Positions 16,927-25,336 of a stretch of DNA of 64,000 nt are shown piece by piece (the first letter of the stretch is position 1; every line of letters begins with the position of its first letter). This DNA comes from Hymenobacter monticola. GTDB taxonomy: Bacteria > Bacteroidota > Bacteroidia > Cytophagales > Hymenobacteraceae. The stretch is from NCBI RefSeq assembly GCF_022811645.1, contig NZ_CP094534.1:5332001-5396000 (forward strand). Direction: 5' to 3'. The position numbers and the translations under genes were made by a program. The notes under the pieces are model-generated. The model was given only the letters and a program-made list of their open reading frames with translations. It ran no database searches and was not told the origin of the DNA.

Positions 16927-17977
16927 TTACCGATAGCAAAAGTAGATGTAGTCTCCACCAGCTCCTTCGTTCAAGTCCTTTGGGTATTTAGTCCATCCCG
17001 CCGGCGGAGTTATGGTACTGCTATTGCCCGAAAGAATACCAATTTCTGCAAACGCCGGCCACAAAGTAGTTCCTCCCGCCGGATTGTTTACGATAGGCGT
17101 CTTGCTCTGGTAAGAATAAATGTAATCACCGTCTGCGCCCGCATTAAGGTCTTGCGTAGCCCAAAAGGGATAAGGATTTTGGTTCGGTAGCCAGATATCG
17201 AAGAAATAAGTATTGGCCTGCGGCTTGTTAGTCAAACTTCCATTCTGGGTTTGAAAATTTGTCAGAAAGTCGCTGGGTGAGGAATATGGTTGGTTATAGT
17301 AATACTCCGCTCCGTTCAGCACATTGTTTTGGTCGCGCTGGAAACATAGGTAGATGTAGGCGCCGCCTGCCCCTTTGTTCAGGTCAGCGTCCAGCATGGT
17401 ATATCCGCTGCTTGTTACCCGCACCCGGCTGGGCGAATTGACGTCATTAATCAGCTTCAGGTCGCGGATGTAGCCGCTGCCGCCTTGGTTTTCCGAGGTG
17501 GTGAAGGTGCTGTACAAGCCCCCACCCCCACCGCAGCCGCCGGGGCCCTCGTAGCAGGGGGCGCACGGGTCGGTGTACTGTATCACGCAGGGTTCCTCTA
17601 TCACGTCGGTCGCCGCGCCGGTCCTGGCCTGTTGCCCGGTACGCAAACTGTACCCGTTGCGGGTATCGCGCAACGCAACATCAACTTTGGGCCGCGCCAG
17701 GCGCGACCCTTGCGCATTTGCCCCGACCCAGGTTGCTTTGGCCACATACTGACCGACCGGGTCGATGCGCTCGCCGCGCTCTACCTCGTCCACGAACCGC
17801 AGCCACGCGGCTTGCGCAGAAGTAGCCGCTTCGTCGGGCTTCGCCGCTTTTGACAGCTGCGTGACCGGCGCGGCAGCCGGACTAAGCTCAGCAGGCGCCA
17901 TCTTCTCGCAGCCCCACAGTGCAATTGCCCCCCCCAAATAATGCCAGCGAGCGGGTGCTGGTAATGCCTTTTTTCAT
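16927..17977 (-). CDS. Lipoprotein with three MABP-type motifs; signal peptide out of frame at a G8 tract
   Basis: The open frame from 17937 has only a TTG start and an incomplete signal (MGGAIALWGC). Forty bases further upstream an ATG at 17977 opens MKKGITSTRSLALF in a different frame. If the G8 run (17928-17935) were G7, the two would join as a lipoprotein signal ending ALWGC. The mature part (about 325 residues) has a Cys/Gly patch (CAPCYEGPGGCGGGGG) and three copies of a D-L-N-x-G-A-x-G-x-Y-I-Y motif near 185, 263 and 321 of the TTG frame. This motif is characteristic of MABP beta-prism domains. As sequenced, a product from ATG 17977 would stop after about 28 residues. The role is unknown; a surface or membrane-binding function is inference. 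Confidence 0.7.
17928..17935 (-). repeat. Homopolymeric G8 tract (C8 on +), candidate slippage site
   Basis: Eight consecutive G on the coding strand, inside the signal-peptide codons of the MABP-like lipoprotein gene. Losing one G joins the upstream ATG frame to the long downstream frame. Confidence 0.8.
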
Positions 17978-18147
17978 GGTAGTGAAAATAAAGGTGAATG
18001 ATGAGAAAAACGGAAAGGAAGGATGGACCAAATGTAAGCGAAATACTTTCGCATCCAACTCAAAGTTTGAATTTTATTACACGCTAGCGATGAGGCAGGT
18101 AGCTGCGCGCCCAACGTGCACCGGGCCGGCTATTGCCCATGCAAAAA

Positions 18148-18167
18148 GGGCGCCCGGTGGGGCGCCC
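18148..18167. terminator. Intrinsic terminator after the pectate lyase gene
   Basis: GGGCGCC / GGCGCCC stem with a 6-nt loop, preceded on + by CAAAAA, so minus-strand transcripts end in a short U run. The stem and loop are the same type as at 16144 and may be a shared family of terminators. Confidence 0.75.
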
Positions 18168-18197
18168 TCTTGGGTAGTCGCGGCGGGTGCGCGGCAG

Positions 18198-20465
18198 CTA
18201 TTGCTTCAGCAGGCGGCTGGCCCGCAGGTAGCCGTCTTCGTCGCGCAGTTGAATGAGGTAGAGGCCGGGCTTCAGGTCTTTCAGGTTGAGCGGCTGGTTG
18301 GTGACGCCCGTTTTCAGCAGGCTGCCCGTCACGCTGTAAATCGCAAACGTCCGCGGGCTGGGCCAGGCCACCGTCACTTCGTCGGTGGTCGGGTTGGGGT
18401 ACAGCTTGAGGGCCAGCTCGGCCTGGCTGCGGGCAGCCAGCGTGGTGTAGGCCGTGCTCATGTAGTAGAGGTTGGCCGTGGTGCCTTTGGCAATCTGGTG
18501 GGCGCCGGCCGGCAGCGTCATCGAGAACTGGCCGCCCGATACGGTTTGGTTGACGTTATCAATTCTCACCGTGCCGCTGAAGGCCGTATTGAACACCAGC
18601 GTGAGGGTGGCAGGCGCCGTGGTGGTGAAGGCGATGTTGGTGGCCGACTCCATTTTCAGGCACTGCGTCAGGTTCAGGCCGTTGTAGGTAACGGTGCCCT
18701 GCGACGTGGACAGGTTGCCTGTAATAGTATAGAACGTGCTGGTGGTGCCCGACGCGGTGAAATTGTGCACCATGCCGGAGGTGCCGGTGCCCGGGTTGGG
18801 CGTGGGCGGGGTGGGCGGGGTGGTGGGAGCAGCATCGCCCTGCACCGAAACCAGGCCGCCGGTGTAGTTCACCAGCGCCGTTTGCAAGGGCGTGTTGATG
18901 GACGAGGAAACGTCATCAACCGCGTTGTTGAACGTCCACTGGAAGTCGCCGCCTTTCACGCGGCCGCTGTACAGGATGGCGTTGTCGCGGGCCGCGGTGG
19001 GGTTATCGGGCGTGTAGGCGTACATCACGGCCGCGTTGGTGTCGAAGTTGTTGTAGGCATTGGCGCCGTAGGCCGAGCGCACCGTGGCGGGCACCGTCTG
19101 GGTGCGGCTGCTCACCACGTAAGCGTCGAAGTCCACGGTCGGGTTGGGGAAACCGGTGGCGCCGTAGGGCACGAAGCGCGTCTGCCCGGTCATGAAGTTG
19201 TCGAAGGCCTTGATGGTGCCGCCGTCTTCGTTCGAGAAGATGGGCATGTTGGTGTAGTCGTTGCGCTGGGTGGCGGGGTTGTACACGTCGGTGCCCTGCA
19301 TCGAGGTCAGCATGGGGTACTTGCAGTTGCGGAAGTAGTTGCCTTCCATGAACACCGAGGAGCCTTCCGTGGAGCCGGCGCCGTACTTGGCGTTGCCGTC
19401 GTAGTAGTTGTTGTACACGTGGGCCGAGTAGAAGCGCACGCGCGGGTGGCGCGAGTCGGAGTGGTCGTACCAGTTGTGGTGGTAGGTGATGTAGAGGCCT
19501 TGCGTCGTATTCTCACTCAGGCCCAGCAGGTTGCTCTTGCCCGAATCCCAGAAGTGGTTGTAGGAGAAGGTCACGTAGGTCGACCGTTTGCAGTCCAGGG
19601 CGCCGTCGCCCTTCACTTGGTCGGCGGCGCTGCCGGCGTGGCCGTAGAAAAAGTCGGAGTTGTGCACCCAGATGTAGTCGTTGTCCTGCTGCAGGCCGAT
19701 GTTGTCGCCCTCGTCGCTGTCGCAGTTCATGGTGCCCACGTTGCGGATTTCCACGTTGGAGGCATTCTTGATGCGGATGCCCCAGCCGTTGACCACGGCG
19801 TCGTTGCCCACGCCTTCCACGGTGATGTAGCTGGCCGCGGAGTTGTTGTTCTCAATCACCGCGTCGCCGTTGAGCAGGTAGCTCGGGTCGGTGATGTTGC
19901 CCACCAGGCGCACCAGCAGCGGCCGGGCGTCGCGCCCGCGCTTGAAGCCGTCGAGGATGGTTTGCAGGCCCACGCAGGGGTTGGTGGTGGCCCCGGTCAC
20001 GTTCAGCGACACGGTGTTCTTGCTGTTCTGGGTGATGTAGAGGATAACGGCGTTGGTCTTCACCGTGCCGTTGGCGTTGTAGGCGCCCGGCACCCGGCCG
20101 CCGTTGAAGGCAAAGCCGCTGCGGTCCTGGGCCAGCACCGTGACCGCCGGCGTGGTGGTGGCCGTGCCTTCTACCCCGCCAATGACGGGCGCCACTTTAA
20201 GCGTGTAGGTGCCCGGCTGCAGGCCCAGGGCGTCGGCCCGGTAAAAGGTGCCGTAGTTGCGAATGAGCTGGTCGTCAATCTTTTGGTTCACCAAACCCTG
20301 GCCGGTGTAGTACACGTTGTAGCTCTGGGCGCCGGCCACGGGCTGCCAGCGCACATACGCCGTTTCCAGCCACCCGCTCGATTCGACGAGGGTGGGCGCC
20401 TGGGCGTGCACGAGCCCCGGCATCAGCAGCAAGGAAAGAGAGAATACGGTAAGCAGTCGCTTCAT
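18198..20465 (-). CDS. Secreted pectate lyase-like protein with T9SS sorting domain
   Basis: 755 residues. Signal peptide 1-21 (LLLMPGLVHAQ); a fibronectin type III-like stretch (about 25-110, YVRWQPVAGAQSYNVYY); then a right-handed beta-helix of pectate lyase family 1 type (about 170-450) with YIWVHNSDFFYGHAG, DCKRSTYVTFSYNHFWDSGK and HHNWYDHSDSRHPRVR, where Arg is the usual catalytic base. A Thr/Pro linker (TTPPTPPTPNPGTG) and a beta-sandwich follow, and residues about 680-755 form a type A T9SS C-terminal domain (LKLYPNPTTDEVTV...GLYLIQLRDEDG). It should cleave pectin-like galacturonan outside the cell. Not near other pectin genes in the window. Confidence 0.9.
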   Translation of the reverse strand: MKRLLTVFSLSLLLMPGLVHAQAPTLVESSGWLETAYVRWQPVAGAQSYNVYYTGQGLVNQKIDDQLIRNYGTFYRADALGLQPGTYTLKVAPVIGGVEGTATTTPAVTVLAQDRSGFAFNGGRVPGAYNANGTVKTNAVILYITQNSKNTVSLNVTGATTNPCVGLQTILDGFKRGRDARPLLVRLVGNITDPSYLLNGDAVIENNNSAASYITVEGVGNDAVVNGWGIRIKNASNVEIRNVGTMNCDSDEGDNIGLQQDNDYIWVHNSDFFYGHAGSAADQVKGDGALDCKRSTYVTFSYNHFWDSGKSNLLGLSENTTQGLYITYHHNWYDHSDSRHPRVRFYSAHVYNNYYDGNAKYGAGSTEGSSVFMEGNYFRNCKYPMLTSMQGTDVYNPATQRNDYTNMPIFSNEDGGTIKAFDNFMTGQTRFVPYGATGFPNPTVDFDAYVVSSRTQTVPATVRSAYGANAYNNFDTNAAVMYAYTPDNPTAARDNAILYSGRVKGGDFQWTFNNAVDDVSSSINTPLQTALVNYTGGLVSVQGDAAPTTPPTPPTPNPGTGTSGMVHNFTASGTTSTFYTITGNLSTSQGTVTYNGLNLTQCLKMESATNIAFTTTAPATLTLVFNTAFSGTVRIDNVNQTVSGGQFSMTLPAGAHQIAKGTTANLYYMSTAYTTLAARSQAELALKLYPNPTTDEVTVAWPSPRTFAIYSVTGSLLKTGVTNQPLNLKDLKPGLYLIQLRDEDGYLRASRLLKQ

Positions 20466-20757
20466 AGTCGGAGGGTTTTGGGTGGGAAATAAAACTTATG
20501 GGGTTTACACAAACCTACCCCTCTGGCGCCCGAAATGCTTGCTAAGCAAGGCTATGGGGATGACTATATTTATGCAATCGATGCCGGCAACGTTGCCGGG
20601 CAGGCTCAGGACCACCTTAATTACTCCGACTTCGAGCGGAACGGAAGCCATCAGTGCTTCCCGCACCACGCGCCGCCCCGGCCCGCGCTGTTTTACGCGT
20701 GGCTTGGGGCACTGGGGCGGCTTGGCTATCGGCGGGGGCGGCAAAGCCACGATGCTG
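20466..20757. other. Intergenic region, no supported gene; short perfect palindrome
   Basis: About 290 bases upstream of the pectate lyase gene. Several short frames are open but none has convincing codon use or homology. A perfect 16-bp palindrome CCGGCAACGTTGCCGG lies at 20584-20599 and could be an operator; nothing else stands out. Confidence 0.4.
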
Positions 20758-21351
20758 CTATTGCTTTGCTTCAGGCGTGCCGATGGGCGTGTTCATCATC
20801 TCCTTTAGCTGCGCCTGTAACTTCGCCGCGGCCTCGGCAAAAGTCTTGCGTTCTGCTGCCTGCTCTCTGCCCCCGTCTTCGGTGATGGGGCGCGCGCTTA
20901 TCAAATCGACTTCGGCTGGCAATCGGGAAGCCGACGGCTTGGCTTTTGGGTACTCAATGATGAAATCCGTCAACTCGTACCGGTAGCGGCCCTCCCGTAG
21001 GGAAAGCTTCACGGTGTAGTGGAGCACCTGCTTCACCGCATGGTGGCGGGGATGGCCGCCGATTGTTTGGGTCATGTCATAGGTGTAGGCAAAGGGCTGG
21101 GCCCCATACGCGGTAAGCACCTCGGTGTCCTGCTCACTGGTTTCAACCGGGGGCTTGCCAGCGGGGGCAAGGCCACTGGCCCAGGCGCGGGCGCGAGCTT
21201 GCAAGTCCGCTTGGCTTACGCCAACTGCCGGCACCACGGCCGCATAGCTTATCCGGCGCGTTACCTTATCAAGGGGGAAGGAAGCCGGGGCCTGCCCCAT
21301 TGCCGTGCCGGTTAGGCAACAGAGTAGGGCAACGGGAAGCAGCATTTTCAT
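20758..21351 (-). CDS. DUF4468 domain protein, exported
   Basis: 197 residues with a signal peptide (LLPVALLCCLTGTAMGQ). The pattern FPLDKVTRRISYAAVVPAVGVSQADLQARARAW, with a later KLSLREGRYRYELTDFIIEY, matches DUF4468, a TBP-like fold domain found in exported Bacteroidota proteins of unknown function. A C-terminal helix (FAEAAAKLQAQLKEMM) is added. The neighbours give no clear hint of function. Confidence 0.75.
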   Translation of the reverse strand: MKMLLPVALLCCLTGTAMGQAPASFPLDKVTRRISYAAVVPAVGVSQADLQARARAWASGLAPAGKPPVETSEQDTEVLTAYGAQPFAYTYDMTQTIGGHPRHHAVKQVLHYTVKLSLREGRYRYELTDFIIEYPKAKPSASRLPAEVDLISARPITEDGGREQAAERKTFAEAAAKLQAQLKEMMNTPIGTPEAKQ

Positions 21352-21478
21352 CAGGCAAATGTATTTAAGCTACCGGAGCAACCAGAGCTTCCCCTTTTTC
21401 CGCCCCCCGGCCCGTTTCCAAGGGCACTTAAGCAACTGGTGCCGCTTTAGAAACAAACTAGGCGGCAGGAATTCTTAA

Positions 21479-21880
21479 TTAACTGGCGTTGCCTCGAATT
21501 AGGCTTCCAACTCGCCATAAAGCACCTAGTAAAAAGATGAGCATGAAAGCCATTATTAATAACGGCTTTTGCTTGTCAATTTCAAGTACAAGTGCTTCCT
21601 CAGGAAAAAATTCAGGATATAAAACTGTTATTTGAGGCTGCTTGTGAAGCTTTTCATAGTCTGGAACTGATAAATACCTCGAAACAGAATAAGTATCCCC
21701 ATCGAATTTATTCTGATAACTGTATTCCAGTTGATGGTCATTAAGAGTTGTTATAACTCCCGTTGAGGTTTGGCCATTGAACCGAGTTAGCACAACCGGG
21801 AGCATTAAGTAGACGACGTATGCAATACCCGAAATCAATATGATTAATGCTAATGGGTAGTTAGTTTTCTTTAAATCCAT
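21479..21880 (-). CDS. Small membrane protein in AT-rich island
   Basis: 133 residues from the ATG at 21880 (MDLKKTNYPLALIILISG); the open frame further upstream crosses a palindrome and is rejected. Two membrane helices, near 10-32 and 108-127, flank an extracytoplasmic beta-rich domain of about 75 residues (TGVITTLNDHQLEYSYQNKFDG). This layout resembles DUF3592-type proteins, but I cannot confirm the family. Codon use is markedly AT-richer than neighbouring genes, suggesting recent acquisition. Confidence 0.6.
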   Translation of the reverse strand: MDLKKTNYPLALIILISGIAYVVYLMLPVVLTRFNGQTSTGVITTLNDHQLEYSYQNKFDGDTYSVSRYLSVPDYEKLHKQPQITVLYPEFFPEEALVLEIDKQKPLLIMAFMLIFLLGALWRVGSLIRGNAS

Positions 21881-21918
21881 CGTGCTGGCAGCAATATGGT
21901 TTGGTAAAGTCTGATTGA

Positions 21919-21947
21919 GATGGTGCGAGGATATCCCCCGCGCCATC
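21919..21947. promoter_or_regulatory. Palindrome centred on GATATC, possible operator
   Basis: GATGGTGCGAGGATATCCCC followed by CGCGCCATC is an imperfect palindrome about 40 bases before the start of the small membrane protein gene. It could bind a dimeric regulator or be the remnant of a REP-like element. Confidence 0.3.
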
Positions 21948-21988
21948 TTCTACAATACCGCCGTTTCTCCCTTCTCCCCCGCCGCCGG

Positions 21989-22090
21989 CCCCACGCTCAC
22001 CCGCACCTCGCCTAAGCCGACGGGCACCACGAGGCTGGGCAGCCCCACCCCCGTTTCTAGGGTCACTTCGGCCACTTCAGCTACGTGGCC
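21989..22090 (-). pseudogene. Fragment duplicating the 3' end of the GH31 alpha-glucosidase gene
   Basis: These 102 bases align without gaps to 22655-22756, the end of the intact GH31 gene, with about 8 mismatches by eye (roughly 92 percent). On the minus strand they encode HVAEVAEVTLETGVGLPSLV, very like the last residues of the intact enzyme. No other part of a second GH31 gene is present, so this is a remnant of a paralogue or of a local duplication. Confidence 0.7.
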
Positions 22091-22103
22091 GCGCCGAAGA
22101 TAG

Positions 22104-22205
22104 GGCCGCAGCGGCAAGGCCCGCTACGCCACCACCGACGCCCGCAAGTACGAGGACGACGGGGTAGCCGACGCGCACCGGCCGGTGGCCCCGCCACAGC
22201 CGTGA
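22104..22205 (+). pseudogene. Possible C-terminal gene remnant
   Basis: Thirty-three codons (GRSGKARYATTDARKYEDDG...) directly preceded by an in-frame TAG, ending in TGA 22203-22205 and followed by a terminator. The codon use is GC-rich and coding-like, and the position just before a terminator fits the end of a lost gene. There is no start codon and I do not recognise the family. Confidence 0.3.
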
Positions 22206-22224
22206 GCCACGAAGCGTGTGCAGG

Positions 22225-22253
22225 AAAAAGGGCGCCCGCTGGGACGCCCTTTT
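22225..22253. terminator. Intrinsic terminator
   Basis: AAAAAGGGCG and CGCCCTTTTTT flank a small loop, giving a strong stem with a T6 run on + and an A run on the other side. It can end either the plus-strand remnant or the minus-strand small membrane protein gene. Confidence 0.75.
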
Positions 22254-22293
22254 TTGAGGTTGGAGCGTTTGATTAGTGACGGCCAAAGTAGAG

Positions 22294-22569
22294 CTACTTC
22301 AAACGCTTATTAATGAACGTCACAATTATAGATATCATAAGCAGGATAAATGATGGTATGCCTAACGCAATTCTCATATTGAAATCAAATATCAGGCAAT
22401 ACACTATAAGTAATCCAAAGAATACAAGACATACAACCGCATAATCTTTAAAGCTCCTGTCCTTATTATTAATTAATTCTCGCAATTTTTTAATAAGGAA
22501 GATGGGAGCGAATAAGGTCAATACCAGTAAGAGACGCATCAAAATTTTATTATCAAATATTGCGTCCAT
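22294..22569 (-). CDS. Small hydrophobic membrane protein, AT-rich
   Basis: 91 residues, with three hydrophobic segments: LLLVLTLFAPIFLI, YAVVCLVFFGLLIVYCLIF and IALGIPSFILLMISIIVTF. Basic loops lie between them and at the C-terminus (NKRLK). The DNA is far more AT-rich than the flanking genes. No family is recognised. It lies between the duplicated GH31 3' ends, which supports an insertion at this place. Confidence 0.55.
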   Translation of the reverse strand: MDAIFDNKILMRLLLVLTLFAPIFLIKKLRELINNKDRSFKDYAVVCLVFFGLLIVYCLIFDFNMRIALGIPSFILLMISIIVTFINKRLK

Positions 22570-22636
22570 AATTAGCCGTACATAGGATTGTTACTATTAC
22601 ATCTGCAATGGATATGTGTCAGCCTTATACCATTAG

Positions 22637-25090
22637 TTAGGCAACCCCCACCGCCCCCACGCTCACGCGCACCTCGCCGAAGCCGACGGGCACCACGAGG
22701 CTAGGCAGCACCAACCCCGTTTCCAGGGTCACTTCGGCAACTTCAGCTACCTGGCCATCAGCCGTGGCCTCCAAAGGGCCGGGCAGACCGTGCAGCACCA
22801 CGCGGTAGGTGGCGTAGCTGGGCGCGTAGTCGCCCTCGATGGCCTGGGTGAGCACCAGCTCCTGCGGCGAGCCCGTCACGGTGAAGCGGCGCAGGGTGCG
22901 CTGGCCTTCCTGGTAGCCGTAGCCCTCGCCGCCGTCGTCGTAGTGCACGCTCTCTGCCGTGCCGTTTTTGTAGTACACGTGCAGGGTGAGCTGCTCTATC
23001 ACCTTTTCGCCCACGTATTGCAGCACGGGCTGCATGGGCAGCACGGCGCCGGCCTTCACGAAGAGCGGGATGCGGGTGAGGTCGGCGGTGGCCCAGACTT
23101 CGGCGCCGCCGCTGGTGGGCGCGTCGGTCCAGTAGTAGAACCAGTCGCCGCGGGGCAGGTACATCCAGCGGCCGTCGGCGCCGGGCTGGGTGATGGGGCA
23201 GACAAGCAGGTTGTCGCCGAGGCCAAATTCGGCCATGCGCAGGTAGGTTTCGGTGTCGTGCTGGTCGAGGAAGGTGAGCGGGCGCAGCATGGGCGTGCCC
23301 TGGGTGGCGTACTGCCAGAACGTGGTGTACATGTAGGGCAGCAGGCGGTAGCGCAGCTCGATGAAGTGGCGGGCCAGGTCGGTCACCTCCTCGCCGAAGC
23401 TCCAGGGCTCCTGGTCGCCGTGGTCGCCGGAGGAGTGGGTGCGAAAGAACGGGTGGAAGGCGCCCAGCGCAATCCAGCGGGCGTAGAGCTCGGGCGTGGG
23501 CGAGTCGACGAAGCCGCCGATGTCGGAGCCGATGAAGCTGAAGCCCGAGATGCTCAGGCGCTGGCACTGGATGTTGGCCAGCCAAAGGTGCTCCCAGGAG
23601 GCGATGTTGTCGCCGGTCCAGCCGGAGGAATAGCGCTGGCCGCCGGCGTAGGTGCTGCGCGTGATGGTGAAGGGCCGGTTGGGATAGCAGAACTGCTTCA
23701 CGCCGTCGTTGGTGGCGCGGGCCATCTGCATGCCGTAGATGTTGTGGGCCTTCTGGTGCGAGGCCCAGTGCCCGTCGTAGTGGAAGCGCACATCGGGCGG
23801 GAAAGTGCCTTTCTCGAACACCGCCGGCTCGTTCATGTCGTTCCACACGCCCTTCACGCCGATGTCCTGGATGAGCTCCTTGAACAGGCCGGCCCACCAC
23901 GTGCGCACCTCGGGGTTGGTGTAGTCGGGGAAGTTGCAGAGGCCGGGCCACACCGAGCCCTTCATCAGCGGGCCGTCGGCGCGGCGGCAGAAGTAGTCGT
24001 TGGCAATGCCTTCCTGGTACACCGAATACTCCGGGTCAATCTTGATGCCGGGGTCGATGATGACGACGGTTTTGAAGCCGTCCTCGGCCAGCTCGCGCAC
24101 CATGCGCTTGGGGTCGGGGAAGTGCTGCTTGCTCCAGGTGAAGCAGCGGTAGCCCTCCATGTAGTCGATGTCGAGGTAGATGGCGTCGCAGGGAATCCGG
24201 CGGTCGCGCAAACCGGAGGCAATTTCCTTCACGTTGCTTTCGGGGAAGTAGCTCCACTTGCACTGCTGGTAGCCCAGCGTCCAGAGGGGCGGCAGCTCGG
24301 GCGGGCAGGTGAGCAGGGTGTATTCCTGGGTCACCTCCATCAGGGTGGGGCCGTAGATGAAGTAGTAGTTCAGCTCGCCGCCCTGGGCCCAGAAGCTGGT
24401 CACGTCGGCGCGCTCGGCCGCGAAGTCGAAGCTGGCCCGGAAGGTGTTGTCGAAGAAAATGCCGTGGGCAATTTTCTGGTGCAGCACGTGGTAGAACGGG
24501 ATGTTCTTGTAGAGCGGGTCGGAGCCTTTGGTGTAGCCGTAGGTATCGGAGCCCCAGTTGGTGAAGCGCTTGCCGCGCAGGTTCATGTTGTCGGGCTTGT
24601 CGCCGAGGCCGTAGTAATGCACACCGGGCGGCACCTGCTTGCTCATCTTCACGATGTCGTTGCCCGAGTCGTAGTCGTATTCCCAGTGGAAGCCCTTCTC
24701 ATCATCGCTGAGAATGGTGCCGGAGCGGTCGAGCACGCGGGCCTTCAGGTTTTCCTTCTGCACAATGCAGATGAGGCGGGCCGTGGTGAGGCGGTAGTGG
24801 TCGGGCTTCTCGCGGAATTCTACCTGCGCGGGCGCCAGCCGGGTGGTGGCATCGGCGGGCACGGCGTAGGAGAAATCCGTGTTCAAAGGCCCATCGGTGA
24901 GGTAGCGGAAGCGCAGGATTTTGTCGCTGAGCACGTGCAGCAGCAGGCGCACGCCGTTCTGGCAGGTGAAAAGGAAGCGGTGGTTGCCCAGCTCCTCCAC
25001 GCGGATGACCGCGCCGGGGTATTGCTCCTGGTGGCTCTTGGCCGCCAGGTCGTTCACCATGTAGTTGTTTTCCTGAATCGAAGTATCCAT
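22637..25090 (-). CDS. Alpha-glucosidase, glycoside hydrolase family 31
   Basis: 817 residues without a signal peptide, so probably cytosolic. GH31 structure in order: N-terminal beta-sandwich (about 20-250; YYGLGDKPDNMNLRGKRF), catalytic barrel (about 260-640) with IYLDIDYMEGYRCFTW and WNDMNEP (nucleophile Asp near 416), the acid/base Asp in WTGDNIASWEHL, and SGFSFIGSDIGGF; then the proximal and distal C-terminal beta domains. It releases glucose from the non-reducing ends of alpha-glucosides. A glycosyltransferase-like gene is divergent, and GH13 and GlgB genes are near, fitting maltodextrin or glycogen metabolism. Confidence 0.93.
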   Translation of the reverse strand: MDTSIQENNYMVNDLAAKSHQEQYPGAVIRVEELGNHRFLFTCQNGVRLLLHVLSDKILRFRYLTDGPLNTDFSYAVPADATTRLAPAQVEFREKPDHYRLTTARLICIVQKENLKARVLDRSGTILSDDEKGFHWEYDYDSGNDIVKMSKQVPPGVHYYGLGDKPDNMNLRGKRFTNWGSDTYGYTKGSDPLYKNIPFYHVLHQKIAHGIFFDNTFRASFDFAAERADVTSFWAQGGELNYYFIYGPTLMEVTQEYTLLTCPPELPPLWTLGYQQCKWSYFPESNVKEIASGLRDRRIPCDAIYLDIDYMEGYRCFTWSKQHFPDPKRMVRELAEDGFKTVVIIDPGIKIDPEYSVYQEGIANDYFCRRADGPLMKGSVWPGLCNFPDYTNPEVRTWWAGLFKELIQDIGVKGVWNDMNEPAVFEKGTFPPDVRFHYDGHWASHQKAHNIYGMQMARATNDGVKQFCYPNRPFTITRSTYAGGQRYSSGWTGDNIASWEHLWLANIQCQRLSISGFSFIGSDIGGFVDSPTPELYARWIALGAFHPFFRTHSSGDHGDQEPWSFGEEVTDLARHFIELRYRLLPYMYTTFWQYATQGTPMLRPLTFLDQHDTETYLRMAEFGLGDNLLVCPITQPGADGRWMYLPRGDWFYYWTDAPTSGGAEVWATADLTRIPLFVKAGAVLPMQPVLQYVGEKVIEQLTLHVYYKNGTAESVHYDDGGEGYGYQEGQRTLRRFTVTGSPQELVLTQAIEGDYAPSYATYRVVLHGLPGPLEATADGQVAEVAEVTLETGLVLPSLVVPVGFGEVRVSVGAVGVA

Positions 25091-25336
25091 ATAAAAAGCG
25101 AGTCGAAGCCAAAAGCCCGGGCCGCGGCCGAGCCGGCCAAATAAAGCCCGACCGGGCCTGCGGCGCCGGGGTTAAGCACGCAAGATACTTTTTCCGGACA
25201 AGCGGGCGCCGAAATTTTCGGTCAGCGCAGATTTTTCGTCGTTATATGGTTCGGCTTGCGTAGCATTGGCCCCCGATAGCGCGCCGCCCCACCCCAGCCG
25301 CCCCCACCGGCCCGCTTTCGCCCCCTTCCGCTGCCC

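Noticed and set aside
17919..20492. 857-codon open frame on the plus strand opposite the pectate lyase gene
   Set aside because: His/Val/Gly-rich shadow; the minus-strand product has a clear signal peptide, pectate-lyase motifs and a T9SS sorting domain.
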